Source: CAZAEB01 sp964484095 (GTDB lineage Bacteria > Patescibacteriota > Microgenomatia > UBA12405 > BS750m-G30). From it: a stretch of 64,000 nt of DNA. Every line of letters starts with the position of its first letter. The stretch's first letter is position 1. Positions 1 through 8,408 of this stretch are shown here, one piece after another. Location of the stretch: assembly GCA_964484095.1 (NCBI GenBank), contig CAZAEB010000001.1, positions 21,186 through 85,185 of the forward strand, written 5' to 3'. The position numbers were made by a program, and so were the translations under genes. The notes under the pieces are model-generated. The model was not told the DNA's origin, did no database searches, and saw only the letters and a list, made by a program, of their open reading frames with translations.

Positions 1-613
1 AAACAGCCTTACTCCAGACTCCTCCAGTTCTTTCCTCAGGTTTTAGCTTCTTGCCAATCTCTATCGCCCTTATCAGTCTTCTTGAATTGTTTCTGTCAGA
101 GTTGTTCATCTGCTCCCATCTTTCCGGCAACATCTTCTTAAGTTTGGTCTGCAGCTCTGAAAGAGCAAGTTTTTCCAGTCTTTTTCTAAGCTTCCAGTTG
201 GGGCCAATTCTTTTTGACCCGACCCCATCAAGAAGAATCTTTAAGTAAAAAGCGCTTCCTCCCAATACCATTGGCAACTTATCGTCTTTCCATATTTTTC
301 CAATAACCAGCTTTGCCAGTCTAGCCCACTGATATGAACTAAAACCGACATTAGGGTTAACCACATCCAAAAGCCAAATTTTGACTCCAGAAATAAGATA
401 GTAGCCAATTTGAAAACCAGTCTTTTTTTCTTTTTTCCAAAGCTGGAATTTACTGCTCCTACCAACATCCTTACCGGTGCCAATATTCATTCCTCTATAA
501 ATCTGTCTGCTATCAGCAGAGATTATTTCCCCCTGATACTTTTTTGCCAATTTAATTCCTAGACTTGTCTTTCCTGTTGCTGTTGGTCCGTAAATAACTA
601 ATATTTTTTTCAT
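1..613 (-). CDS. miaA: tRNA dimethylallyltransferase MiaA, N-terminal part (cut by window edge)
   Basis: MiaA transfers a dimethylallyl group to A37 of tRNAs that read codons starting with U. The open frame starts at an ATG at 611-613 and runs off the left edge, so about 204 residues are visible. The P-loop GPTATGKT is at residues 9-16. It is followed by the family motif DSRQIYRGMNIGTGK and by LPMVLGGSAFYLK, which belongs to the substrate-binding region, and then an SRRLIRAIEI helix. The C-terminal third lies outside the window. The start is 3 nt after the stop-side of no other gene; the next gene (ABC permease) ends at 617, so miaA is probably last in the exporter operon. Confidence 0.95.
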   Translation of the reverse strand, partial: MKKILVIYGPTATGKTSLGIKLAKKYQGEIISADSRQIYRGMNIGTGKDVGRSSKFQLWKKEKKTGFQIGYYLISGVKIWLLDVVNPNVGFSSYQWARLAKLVIGKIWKDDKLPMVLGGSAFYLKILLDGVGSKRIGPNWKLRKRLEKLALSELQTKLKKMLPERWEQMNNSDRNNSRRLIRAIEIGKKLKPEERTGGVWSKAV

Positions 614-616
614 TTT

Positions 617-1426
617 CTATACAGATACGCCGTTATATCTCTTTATACCAACCCGCCATAGCCTGATCGTGATTAAAATTAGAAATATGCTTGCTCCGAA
701 AGCCCCAAAAAATAATAATGGGTCAAACCCACTAGTTAATATTTTTACCGGAACTACGGCAATAAACATAATCGGAACTAAAGTAAAAACCAAAAAATAT
801 ATCACCTTGCTAAATTTAAAAAATTCCGAAGGATATTTGGCAAACGTTTCAATGTTCCAAAAAAATGAAACCACCTGGTCATTTTCTACCATCCAAAAAG
901 CGCTGCAGCCAAAAATTAGCCCCAAGAAATATCCCATTGCCAGTCCGTTAATAAATAAAACGGAAAACAACAGATAATTAACTAAAGGAATCGAAATATT
1001 TGCCACATTCAAGCCGTAGATAAAAATTATCGCTCCGGTAATAACGTGGCTTATTGTATCAGGATACAAGCTTAAAGTTGCTGAAAATATTTTGTTTAAA
1101 GGCCTAAGTAAGGCAGCGTCAAAGCCCCCATAACGAATTTTCGAACTAATCGAATGTCCTCCGGATAAAAAAGTTATAAATATGCCCCAAAAAAGATTAT
1201 AAACACCATATAAGACAACCATATCTTCCCATCTCCAACCAGCTATCTGATCTACCTGACCAAAAATTACCCTGTAAGTAAGAAGTGTCACTGCCACCCA
1301 GGAAACAGTTCCAAAAGAGCTGAAAATAAAATCGGCTCTATAAACTAAAAACTGAATCAGTCTAAGTCTTGTAAAAACCATCCACACTCTTACGTGATGA
1401 ACCAGGCTAATTGCCAACTGCTTCAT
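617..1426 (-). CDS. ABC-2 family (DUF990-like) transporter permease, second subunit
   Basis: This 269-aa protein has about six hydrophobic segments and the polar loop around residues 85-110 (SGGHSISSKIRYGGFDAALLR) that is typical of the DUF990 group of ABC-2 permeases, where a region after the third helix carries an (I/G)R.G..D..L.RP pattern. It overlaps the start of the upstream permease gene by 20 nt, so the two are translationally coupled. Together with the ATPase at 2203-3192 it forms a three-gene exporter with two different permeases. The substrate cannot be told from sequence; lipids, polysaccharides or drugs are possible. Confidence 0.85.
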   Translation of the reverse strand: MKQLAISLVHHVRVWMVFTRLRLIQFLVYRADFIFSSFGTVSWVAVTLLTYRVIFGQVDQIAGWRWEDMVVLYGVYNLFWGIFITFLSGGHSISSKIRYGGFDAALLRPLNKIFSATLSLYPDTISHVITGAIIFIYGLNVANISIPLVNYLLFSVLFINGLAMGYFLGLIFGCSAFWMVENDQVVSFFWNIETFAKYPSEFFKFSKVIYFLVFTLVPIMFIAVVPVKILTSGFDPLLFFGAFGASIFLILITIRLWRVGIKRYNGVSV

Positions 1427-2210
1427 ATCTTTTAACTCCTTTCCGCCAGAGAACAGAAATTAATATATAGAAAAAAATCAGCCACAAATACTGCAGTACA
1501 AAGCTTGTAATAATTTCCGGCCTCTCTATTCTTCCTAGAAATAATCTAACAGGAAAACTCACGGAAAGGCCAAAAGGAGAAAATCCGGCCACTTTAGCAA
1601 TCCCTACCGGCAGTAAAGATAAAGGAACCCAGCCACCAGCCAAAAACGTCTCTGCTTGAGAAATTACCTCCAACATAGATCTTATCGATGTGAACCAAAA
1701 AGCCAGCACTCCAAGAAAAAATCTAAAAAGAAAGGCCAAAAATATCGAATTGAAAAGCGCTAGAGCAAATAAACCGATGTTTTTGCTTCCTATAGATATC
1801 CCAAAAATCAAAAAAACAATAATCCAAACTAAAAAAATCCATAAAAATTGAGAGGCTTTTTTGCCAAAATCTCTTGAAAAAATCGCCCAATGGACGGATA
1901 TTGGTCTAAAAAAATATATGGTTAGACTACCGTCAATTATGCTGCTGCTCAACCAACCAGCTACACTGCTTCCCGTAAACAGATAAACAAGATAAACCAT
2001 TAAAAAATACATAATTATCCCCGCTAAATCATACTCTCCCACTTGAGACTTTTGCTGAAATACTTGTAGCCAAATTAATATCTCGGCAAAAAACCAAAGG
2101 CTTTGACGAAAAAAGTAAATGAGGGCATTAAACCGATAGAAAAGGGATTCTTCAAAAGCAAGTTTAAAAATCTGAAAATATTTTCTTGCTCCAACCAGTC
2201 TGTCAAGCAT
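1407..2210 (-). CDS. ABC-2 family (DUF990-like) transporter permease, first subunit
   Basis: This 267-aa membrane protein is a paralogue of the next gene. It has about six transmembrane segments and the pattern SSIIDGSLTIYFFRP, which matches the (D)G.L..Y.LRP motif of DUF990 permeases. It overlaps the ATPase gene by 8 nt at its start and the second permease by 20 nt at its end. The pair probably makes a heterodimeric membrane channel for the ATPase dimer. The family has no firm substrate assignment, so only a general export role is inferred. Confidence 0.85.
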   Translation of the reverse strand: MLDRLVGARKYFQIFKLAFEESLFYRFNALIYFFRQSLWFFAEILIWLQVFQQKSQVGEYDLAGIIMYFLMVYLVYLFTGSSVAGWLSSSIIDGSLTIYFFRPISVHWAIFSRDFGKKASQFLWIFLVWIIVFLIFGISIGSKNIGLFALALFNSIFLAFLFRFFLGVLAFWFTSIRSMLEVISQAETFLAGGWVPLSLLPVGIAKVAGFSPFGLSVSFPVRLFLGRIERPEIITSFVLQYLWLIFFYILISVLWRKGVKRYEAVGN

Positions 2211-3192
2211 AATCTTTGCCGGTAAACAGCTCTCTGATAATATCTTCTATTGGCGGTTCTTCAATAGTTAAATCATCTACCGGAAATCTCTGTAAAATTT
2301 CTGCAGCCGCCAAAGAAGCAGCGCTCCTTTTTACCATTATACTCGCCTTTAAAGGATCAAACTCTTTAACTTTGCCTATTCCTTTAAGATCCTCCTTTAA
2401 AACAGGTTTGCCAAAAACAGCCGTGATTGTTTTATGATTAGCAAACTTTTTAATAATCTCTTCTAAAAAACCATCAAAAATAACCTTTCCCTTGTTAATA
2501 ATTACCACCCTTTTGGCAAGCTCCTTTACATCATCCATATAGTGCGAGGTAAGAATTATTGTTGCTTGATGACGCTTATTATATTCACTGAGAAAATCGC
2601 GAATCTTTTTCTGCATTACCACATCCAAACCAATTGTCGGCTCATCTAAAAATAATACCTTGGGTTGATGCAATAAAGCGGCAATAAGCTCGCATTTCAT
2701 TCTCTGACCCAAAGAAAGCTTTCTCACCTGAACTTTCAAGATATCTTTCACCTCCAAAAGACTTACTAGTTCGCCAAGAGTTTTTTTGTATTTTTCGGGA
2801 GAAATTTCATAAATTTCTTTGTTTAGATTAAAAGTTTCTACTGCCGGCAGATCCCACCAAAGCTGGTTTTTTTGCCCCATCACAAAGGCAATCTGCTTTA
2901 AATAATCTTTTTTTCTCTCCCAGGGAGTAAATCCTAAAACCGAAGTAACTCCTCCATCTGGATATAAAAGACCAGAAAGACATTTTAGAGTAGTGGTTTT
3001 CCCAGCTCCATTAGGACCGATAAAACCAACCAACTCTCCTTCGTCAATTTTAAAATTAATCTCGTCCACCGCCTTAACGTCCTCATACTTGCGAGAAAAC
3101 AAAGATTTTAAAGACCCTTTTAAACCCGGTTCTTTCTTGTGAACTTTATAATACTTTTTAAGACCAGAGACTGAAACAACACTATCACTCAT
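2203..3192 (-). CDS. ABC transporter ATP-binding protein
   Basis: This 329-aa protein powers the exporter encoded by the two following genes. Walker A is GPNGAGKTT at residues 59-67, the signature LSLGQ is at 159-163, and Walker B VLFLDEP is at 179-185 followed by the D-loop. The switch histidine is in ILTSHYMDD. About 90 residues follow the nucleotide-binding domain and end in EEPPIEDIIRELF, the C-terminal pattern common in the DUF990-associated ATPases. It lies 13 nt downstream of the HU gene and overlaps the first permease by 8 nt. Confidence 0.95.
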   Translation of the reverse strand: MSDSVVSVSGLKKYYKVHKKEPGLKGSLKSLFSRKYEDVKAVDEINFKIDEGELVGFIGPNGAGKTTTLKCLSGLLYPDGGVTSVLGFTPWERKKDYLKQIAFVMGQKNQLWWDLPAVETFNLNKEIYEISPEKYKKTLGELVSLLEVKDILKVQVRKLSLGQRMKCELIAALLHQPKVLFLDEPTIGLDVVMQKKIRDFLSEYNKRHQATIILTSHYMDDVKELAKRVVIINKGKVIFDGFLEEIIKKFANHKTITAVFGKPVLKEDLKGIGKVKEFDPLKASIMVKRSAASLAAAEILQRFPVDDLTIEEPPIEDIIRELFTGKDYA

Positions 3193-3205
3193 TAAGGTAG
3201 TATAC

Positions 3206-3478
3206 CTACCTTACCGCTCTTTTTAAAGCTGTTCCAGGAGTGAATCGGGGCATTCTTCTAGAACCGATTTTCTTTTTCTTGGTCTTACCAATTGGTAAGA
3301 CTTCTTTTGGTTTAAAAACTTTGGTCCAGTAAACTCCAAATCCGGCAAGCTTTACTTTCTCACCTCTAGACAAGGCTTTTGAAATCTCGTTTAAAAAAGT
3401 ATTTACCGTCTCCTTAGAGGTTTTTTTAGTTAACTTCATTTTCGAAGAAACAACCTCAATTAGTTCACTTTTTTTCAT
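3206..3478 (-). CDS. hup: HU-family DNA-binding protein
   Basis: This 90-aa basic protein matches the whole HU/IHF fold. An N-terminal helical dimerisation part (MKKSELIEVVSSKMK) leads to KVKLAGFGVYWTKVF, which corresponds to the canonical V.L.GFG.F.V, then a basic beta-arm with GKTKKKKIGSRRMPRFTPG, and finally a short helix ALKRAVR. It probably bends DNA and compacts the nucleoid. The arm is unusual in holding a run of lysines in place of the usual RNP.TG segment. A GAGGTAAG ribosome-binding sequence precedes the ATG. It lies between rny and the ABC ATPase on the same strand. Confidence 0.93.
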   Translation of the reverse strand: MKKSELIEVVSSKMKLTKKTSKETVNTFLNEISKALSRGEKVKLAGFGVYWTKVFKPKEVLPIGKTKKKKIGSRRMPRFTPGTALKRAVR

Positions 3479-3567
3479 CTTACTTACCTCACTTTAAATC
3501 TCTTAATATTATAAACTCATATAACAAATGCTTCTACTTTTAATTTTAACCTCTGTTCCCGTTTTTG

Positions 3568-5055
3568 TCAATTAGATTTTCTAAGAGGAGCTGTGGCATT
3601 GGCTCTTGTTTCTCGTATAGCAGTAATTTTTACCTGCCCTGCCCACTTTGACTCCTCATCAAGTTTTTCAGCAATTTTTTGAACCATAATCTCCATTTCT
3701 TCATCAGATACTTTTTCAGGCTTAACAATTATTCGAATTTCCCGACCAGCCTGGTAAGCAGCAACATCCTCTATTCCCTTAAAAGAACGAACCACCTCTT
3801 CTATAGAAGTCATTCTCTTTAGGTAATCTTCATGGGCCTGATATCTGGCTCCTGGCCTGGAGCCGGAAGCGGCATCACCAATGTAAACAATCACCGACTC
3901 AAGAGAAGAAAATGGTTTATCTTCGTGGTGTTCGCCAACTGCATCAATTACCGCTTGAGGAAACTTGAATCTGCGAAGATAGTCAACTCCTATTTGAACA
4001 TGGCTTCCTTCTTCGTCGGTAATTACCTTGCCAACATCATGAAGTAAACCAGCAAGCCTAACTACTTTTACATCAGCTTTATGCTCTGAGGCTAAAGCAA
4101 TGGCAATTTTGGTAACCTCAATCGTGTGAACAGCCAAATTCTGGCCGTAGGATGATCGGTACTTAAATTTGCCAATCGTTTTCACAACTTCTATAGGAAG
4201 ATGATATACTCCCACCGTTTGACATATCTTTTTTCCTTCCTCAAGCAGTATCCTATCCATCTGCAACTTAGTTTGCTTAACAACCTCTTCAATTCTTACT
4301 GGCTGAATTCTTCCATCCCTAATCAGCTTTTGAAGAGCAATTTTTGCAATCTCTCTTCTAACCGAATCAAAAGAAGAAATTCTAATTTCATTACCGTCAC
4401 CAAGCTCCAGCTCTACTCCGGTAGCCTTTTCAAAAGCGCGAATATTTCTCCCTTCCCTGCCAATAACCTTTCCTTTAACATCCTCATTGGGAAGATCAAC
4501 TGTCGAAATTGTGTACTCTGCTACATAGTCAGTAACTCCATGTCTTATCGCCTCGACAATCGATTCTCTAGTCGCCTCTTCCTCAACAGCTTTAATAGCT
4601 TCTTTGATATCACTGGTTTTCTTAGCAAGCCAAGAGGTTAGTCTTTTTTCAGTTTCCTCGACAATCCTCTTTTGGGCATCCTCTTTTGACAATGCGGCTA
4701 TCTTTTCAAGAGTTAACAACTGCTTTTGACGCAAAGCCTCAGCTTCTTCCTGTTTTATTAAAATTGCTCTTTGTTTATCCTCCAATGATTGCTCTTTTTT
4801 ACGAAGATAAACCTCCTTTTCATCCAGCGAATTACTTTTTCTATCAAGCTCTTTTTCTCGGTTGTTTGATTCCTCTAATAGTTTGACTAACTCCAACTCC
4901 TTTTTCCTGGTAAGATCCTCTGCTGGATCTTTTTTTTCAACTGATAAGAATTTTTTTACAGCTGGTTTTTTTGATTTAACCTGAGCAGGCTCAGAACGCT
5001 TTTGAGTTTTTACTCCTCCAATAACCGCCCTAACTCGGGAAATTATATTAAACAT
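3568..5055 (-). CDS. rny: Ribonuclease Y
   Basis: RNase Y is the endonuclease that starts mRNA decay in many bacteria. The 495-aa protein has a long charged coiled coil (about residues 45-170), a KH domain with the GREGRN loop at 199-204, and an HD domain with H310, the HD pair at 339-340 and the following EHHED. The C-terminal RNase Y domain is present. The usual single N-terminal membrane helix is missing: the protein begins MFNIISRVRAVIGG, at best a short amphipathic helix, followed by about 25 basic residues. The start has a good AAAGGAGGG ribosome-binding site. recA and recX lie just upstream, a pairing also known in Bacillus. Confidence 0.96.
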   Translation of the reverse strand: MFNIISRVRAVIGGVKTQKRSEPAQVKSKKPAVKKFLSVEKKDPAEDLTRKKELELVKLLEESNNREKELDRKSNSLDEKEVYLRKKEQSLEDKQRAILIKQEEAEALRQKQLLTLEKIAALSKEDAQKRIVEETEKRLTSWLAKKTSDIKEAIKAVEEEATRESIVEAIRHGVTDYVAEYTISTVDLPNEDVKGKVIGREGRNIRAFEKATGVELELGDGNEIRISSFDSVRREIAKIALQKLIRDGRIQPVRIEEVVKQTKLQMDRILLEEGKKICQTVGVYHLPIEVVKTIGKFKYRSSYGQNLAVHTIEVTKIAIALASEHKADVKVVRLAGLLHDVGKVITDEEGSHVQIGVDYLRRFKFPQAVIDAVGEHHEDKPFSSLESVIVYIGDAASGSRPGARYQAHEDYLKRMTSIEEVVRSFKGIEDVAAYQAGREIRIIVKPEKVSDEEMEIMVQKIAEKLDEESKWAGQVKITAIRETRANATAPLRKSN

Positions 5056-5206
5056 CTATCCCTCCTTTAAATACAGCAGAAAAGCCGCTAGGCAATCTTA
5101 GAAGAAATACAGAAAAAAACTAATAGACCGTTGATAAAAACATTTTTTCTAATAATCTTGACAACTGCTGTAAAAAATAATATATATACTTGCCATCGAT
5201 TTCATT

Positions 5207-5887
5207 TTACCTTTTGTCAAGCCTTTCGTCAATCAAATCAACTACCTCGTTATAGTAAAAACCTTTACGCATAAGAAAGGAAAGCAGTTTTTTTTTCTTC
5301 TCAATATTTGCCATTTTTTCTGGAAAACCTCTAAGTTTTTTTTCAATAAGCCCAATAGCCGCCTCTGCCTCATTATAATCGACTTCAGCTAACTTTCTTT
5401 CAATTAACTCTCTTTCTACTCCTTTTTGATAAAGCTCGACAAATATCTCTCTTTTGGACCGAGGGCGAAATTCTCTCCTTTGCTCCACCCACCAAACCAC
5501 AAAAGCTTCATCATCAACCAAGCCTCTCTTTTCAAGTCTAGCTACTGCCTTGTCAGCAACATCCTTTAAAACCAGGTGAAAATCAAACTTTACCTTTTGC
5601 TGTGTATTATCGACTGCTCTGGAAAGATAGTCTATCAATTTATCAAGAATTTCTTTTTCAGATCGTGGTCTTAATCCTAAAAGTCGAAGCGCTTTTTCAA
5701 TCGCTTTTTCTAAAAAATCATCCTCTATTATTCTTTTTAATTTACTTTGAGAAATCTCTTTTCCTAAAAAAAGATTATTTTCTAAAACCGATTTAACTGA
5801 CAATCCTAAGACAAAATCAGAAAAATAAACATTGGCTCTAGAAAAATTCCTTTTTTGAGAAGCAATTTTTAGAATTTTATACCCCAT
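5207..5887 (-). CDS. recX: Regulatory protein RecX
   Basis: RecX binds the RecA filament and modulates recombinase activity. This 226-aa protein starts 3 nt after recA, the standard arrangement. The middle matches the RecX three-helix repeats: ALRLLGLRPRSEKEILDKL, then a KRGLVDDEAFVVWWVEQRREFRPRSKREI module, and a third repeat at the C-terminus. The N-terminal 60 residues with KRNFSRANVYFSDFVLGLS match the beta-rich extension seen in Gram-positive RecX proteins. The gene is followed by about 150 nt of AT-rich spacer with no clear terminator before rny. Confidence 0.93.
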   Translation of the reverse strand: MGYKILKIASQKRNFSRANVYFSDFVLGLSVKSVLENNLFLGKEISQSKLKRIIEDDFLEKAIEKALRLLGLRPRSEKEILDKLIDYLSRAVDNTQQKVKFDFHLVLKDVADKAVARLEKRGLVDDEAFVVWWVEQRREFRPRSKREIFVELYQKGVERELIERKLAEVDYNEAEAAIGLIEKKLRGFPEKMANIEKKKKLLSFLMRKGFYYNEVVDLIDERLDKR

Positions 5888-5890
5888 AAA

Positions 5891-6901
5891 CTACTTCTTT
5901 TTGATAGCAGAAAGAATCTCTTTAGATATTTTTTTCGACAGGGATGGATTCTTGTCCAACTCTTCTTTTAGGGCCTCTCTTCCTTGGGCTATCGTTTTTC
6001 CTTGATATTTAAAAAAGGCTCCTGCTTTTGAAACAATTTCATGCTTTAGAGCCATATCGACAATCCCTCCTGACCTTGAGATTCCTCCAATATTCATTAT
6101 TTCAAACTCTGTTTCTTGAAAAGGCGGAGCAACTTTGTTTTTGATAACTCGAGCTCGATGAGTTGAGCCAAATACAATTCCTTCTGCATTTTTTATGTTT
6201 CCAGTTTTTCGAACATCAATTCTTACTGAGGAATAGAACTTAAGAGCCATTCCTCCACTGGTTGTTTCCGGATTACCAAAAAATACACCAATTTTATGAC
6301 GAATCTGATTAGTAAAAATAACCACTGTCTTTGACTTGGAAATTGCTCCAGTCAATTTACGAAGTGCCTGAGACATCAATCTTGCTTGAACTCCAACCAT
6401 CGCGTCTCCCATCTCTCCCTCGATTTCTGCCCGCGGAACTAAAGCGGCAACCGAATCAATAACAATTACATCCAGTCCTCCTGATCGCACTAAAGTTTCA
6501 ACAATTTCCAAAGCCTGCTCACCGGTATCCGGCTGAGAAATAAGAAGATCATCCAGTTTTACTCCAATCTGTTTTGCCCGACTAGGATCAAGGGCATGTT
6601 CTGCATCAATAAAAGCAACTGTGCCACCTAGTTTTTGTGCTTCGGCAATAACATGCAAACAAAGAGTGGTTTTCCCTGATGCTTCTGGACCAAATACCTC
6701 TGTTACTCGACTTCGCGGCAGTCCCCCCACCCCCAGAGCAATATCTAAAGGCAAACAGCCGGTAGGGATAACAGGAATCTTTTCATCAGCCCCTCCACCC
6801 ATCTTCATAATTGCGCCCTTGCCGTATTGTTTTTCAATCTGATCCATTGCCATCTTTATCGCCTGAAGTTTTCCCGATCCATCTTCACTTTTCTTGGCCA
6901 T
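5891..6901 (-). CDS. recA: Recombinase RecA
   Basis: RecA forms filaments on single-stranded DNA and carries out strand exchange. This 336-aa protein is close to full family length. Walker A is GPEASGKTT at residues 71-79, and Walker B is in [24 protein letters not shown]. Loop L1 and L2 ([22 protein letters not shown]) are intact. The C-terminus is shorter and less acidic than in E. coli, ending in basic residues. A GGAGG ribosome-binding site sits just before the ATG. The gene heads a recA-recX pair. No LexA-type operator was recognised upstream. Confidence 0.99.
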   Translation of the reverse strand: MAKKSEDGSGKLQAIKMAMDQIEKQYGKGAIMKMGGGADEKIPVIPTGCLPLDIALGVGGLPRSRVTEVFGPEASGKTTLCLHVIAEAQKLGGTVAFIDAEHALDPSRAKQIGVKLDDLLISQPDTGEQALEIVETLVRSGGLDVIVIDSVAALVPRAEIEGEMGDAMVGVQARLMSQALRKLTGAISKSKTVVIFTNQIRHKIGVFFGNPETTSGGMALKFYSSVRIDVRKTGNIKNAEGIVFGSTHRARVIKNKVAPPFQETEFEIMNIGGISRSGGIVDMALKHEIVSKAGAFFKYQGKTIAQGREALKEELDKNPSLSKKISKEILSAIKKK

Positions 6902-6940
6902 TTATCCTCCTAATAGAATAAAAACTAACTGGCTAATTTA

Positions 6941-6955
6941 ATCATGAAACGTGAT
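6941..6955. promoter_or_regulatory. Short imperfect dyad between recA and tRNA-Pro
   Basis: The 15-nt sequence ATCATGAAACGTGAT has matching arms ATCA/TGAT with an inner G-C pair and one T·G position. It lies 40 nt upstream of the recA start and 15 nt upstream of the divergent tRNA gene. Its position would suit an operator or the tRNA promoter region (a TAAAAT at 6955-6960 could be a -10 box for the tRNA). No known regulator motif fits, so this is only a weak candidate. Confidence 0.25.
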
Positions 6956-6969
6956 AAAATACAACTGCT

Positions 6970-7046
6970 CGGGGTGTGGCGCAAATGGCTAGCGCACACG
7001 GCTGGGGGCCGTGGGGCTGCGGGTTCAAATCCCGCCACCCCGACCA
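6970..7046 (+). tRNA. tRNA-Pro (anticodon GGG)
   Basis: A complete cloverleaf can be folded by hand. The acceptor stem CGGGGTG (6970-6976) pairs with CACCCCG (7036-7042), the D stem is GCGC/GCGC, the anticodon stem CACGG/CCGTG encloses the loop with anticodon GGG at 7004-7006, and the T stem is GCGGG/CCCGC with loop TTCAAAT. The first base C1 pairing with G72, A73 and G37 all fit proline tRNAs. The 3' CCA is encoded. It reads CCC and CCU codons. It is the only RNA gene found and one of few plus-strand genes in the first 40 kb. Confidence 0.96.
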
Positions 7047-7080
7047 ATAAAAATGCTCAATATTTGAACAAACTTTTGGA

Positions 7081-7106
7081 AAAATTGCCAAGACTATCTC
7101 TTTGGA
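7081..7106 (-). terminator. Weak terminator at the end of the ribosomal protein block
   Basis: On the minus strand CCAAAGA and TCTTGG can pair with one bulged A, followed by CAATTTTT. The stem overlaps the rpsI stop codon. It is the only terminator-like structure after rpsI and could end transcription before the oppositely oriented tRNA gene. The stem is short, so confidence is limited. Confidence 0.35.
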
Positions 7107-7519
7107 GACTGTTTTTTCTTTCTGGCTCTGCCCATCTGGCCAGCTTTTCTTCTTTCCCTTACTCTGGCATCAACGGTCAAAAGTCCTGCCTTTTTTAAGA
7201 TCGGTCGGTAAACCGAACTATTATATTTATCTAATGCTCTGGAAGTTGCCAAAACAACCGCTTCAAGCTGACTGACTTTTCCTCCACCAACAATTCTGAT
7301 TACACCATGAAATTTTCCGTCTGATTCTGATATTACAAGGGGTTTTTTATAAAAATACTCACAAACCTTGCCAGGAAAATATTTATCTATCGTCTTTCCA
7401 TTTACACTCCATTCGCCTTTTCCTTCAAATAACCTAATCGTAGCTACCGCCGCTTTTCTTCTACCTACAGCATAAAAATACTTTTTCTTCCTGCCTTGTT
7501 TTTTGGTTTGCTTTGCCAT
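7094..7519 (-). CDS. rpsI: 30S ribosomal protein S9 (uS9)
   Basis: uS9 sits in the 30S head and its C-terminal tail reaches the P-site tRNA. The 141-aa protein has the family motifs AVGRRKAAVA, WSVNGKTIDKYFPG and VRIVGGGKVSQLEAVVLATSRAL. The usual C-terminal KKxQFSKR appears here as KKKQSPKR, so the terminal arginine is kept but the preceding Phe is lost. The gene follows rplM by 5 nt and is the last gene of the large ribosomal block. Confidence 0.98.
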   Translation of the reverse strand: MAKQTKKQGRKKKYFYAVGRRKAAVATIRLFEGKGEWSVNGKTIDKYFPGKVCEYFYKKPLVISESDGKFHGVIRIVGGGKVSQLEAVVLATSRALDKYNSSVYRPILKKAGLLTVDARVRERRKAGQMGRARKKKQSPKR

Positions 7520-7524
7520 TTTTT

Positions 7525-7950
7525 TTACTTAACCTCAATTAACTTTTTACCGCCATAATTATGTTTATCGCCAACAAAAATTCTTAATCTTTTCAATCTC
7601 TTTGCCCGCAGTTTGTTTTTAGGAAGCATTCCTGAAACCGCCTTGTATATTGCCCTGGTTGGATCCTTTTCCATCATTTTCTTATAAGTAATCTCTTTTA
7701 GGCCACCCGGCCAGCCAGTATGGTGCTGATAAAGCTTATCGCTCTCCTTTTTACCTGTCACTTCAACTCTTTCACAATTAGTCACCACTACCCAGTCCCC
7801 ACAATCAAGATTGTATACAAAATTAGTTTTCTCTTTTCCCATAAGAATTATGGCAATTTTAGTAGCCAATCTACCCAAGATTTTTCCTTTAGCATCTGCC
7901 AAATACCAGTCTTTTTTAATGTCTTTTTGCCTAATAGAGTCTGTCTTCAT
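7525..7950 (-). CDS. rplM: 50S ribosomal protein L13 (uL13)
   Basis: uL13 is an early 50S assembly protein. The 141-aa product has WYLADAKGKILGRLAT near the N-terminus, YQHHTGWPGGLKEI in the middle and VSGMLPKNKLRAKRLKRLRIF, all diagnostic. It overlaps the stop of rplQ by 4 nt (ATGA) and is followed at 5 nt by rpsI, the usual rplM-rpsI couple joined here to the alpha operon. Confidence 0.98.
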   Translation of the reverse strand: MKTDSIRQKDIKKDWYLADAKGKILGRLATKIAIILMGKEKTNFVYNLDCGDWVVVTNCERVEVTGKKESDKLYQHHTGWPGGLKEITYKKMMEKDPTRAIYKAVSGMLPKNKLRAKRLKRLRIFVGDKHNYGGKKLIEVK

Positions 7951-8405
7951 TTTTTAGCCTCCTTTTTAGTCTTTTTCTCTTTTGTTTCTTTTCCTGCTTT
8001 CTTTATTTTCTTTTTTTTCTCAGCTTCAGGCTTTTTAAAATCAATGTCAACTTTTTCCACAAACTCAACTCTAACCAAAACAGCATCATCACCCTTCCTT
8101 CTTTTCACCTTAACTGTTCTGGTAAACCCGCCATTTCTGTCCTTAAAAACAGGAGCAATTTTGTCAACAATCAAGTTGACCAGATTCTGATCCTGAAAAT
8201 ATCGATATACAAATCTTTTGGCAGAAATATCACCTTTTTTAGCCCTGCTAATCATTCTTTCTATCAGTCTGACTAAAACTCTTGCTCTAGCCTTGGTAGT
8301 CTCTACCTTGCCGGATAAAAACATCGACCGGACAAGATTTTTCGTCAAGGCCCGGCGATGATCGAATTTTAGGCCTAGTTTCTTTCTTTTAACTCGATGG
8401 CGCAT
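7947..8405 (-). CDS. rplQ: 50S ribosomal protein L17 (bL17)
   Basis: bL17 lies near the polypeptide exit tunnel. The 152-aa protein begins with the diagnostic MRHRVKRKKLGLKFDHRRAL and continues with LVRSMFLSGKVETTKARA. The last 35 residues are a lysine/glutamate-rich extension (KKPEAEKKKKIKKAGKET and onward) that is absent from many homologues and probably disordered on the ribosome surface. It follows rpoA by 3 nt, the standard alpha-operon order. Confidence 0.97.
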   Translation of the reverse strand: MRHRVKRKKLGLKFDHRRALTKNLVRSMFLSGKVETTKARARVLVRLIERMISRAKKGDISAKRFVYRYFQDQNLVNLIVDKIAPVFKDRNGGFTRTVKVKRRKGDDAVLVRVEFVEKVDIDFKKPEAEKKKKIKKAGKETKEKKTKKEAKK

Positions 8406-8408
8406 TGA

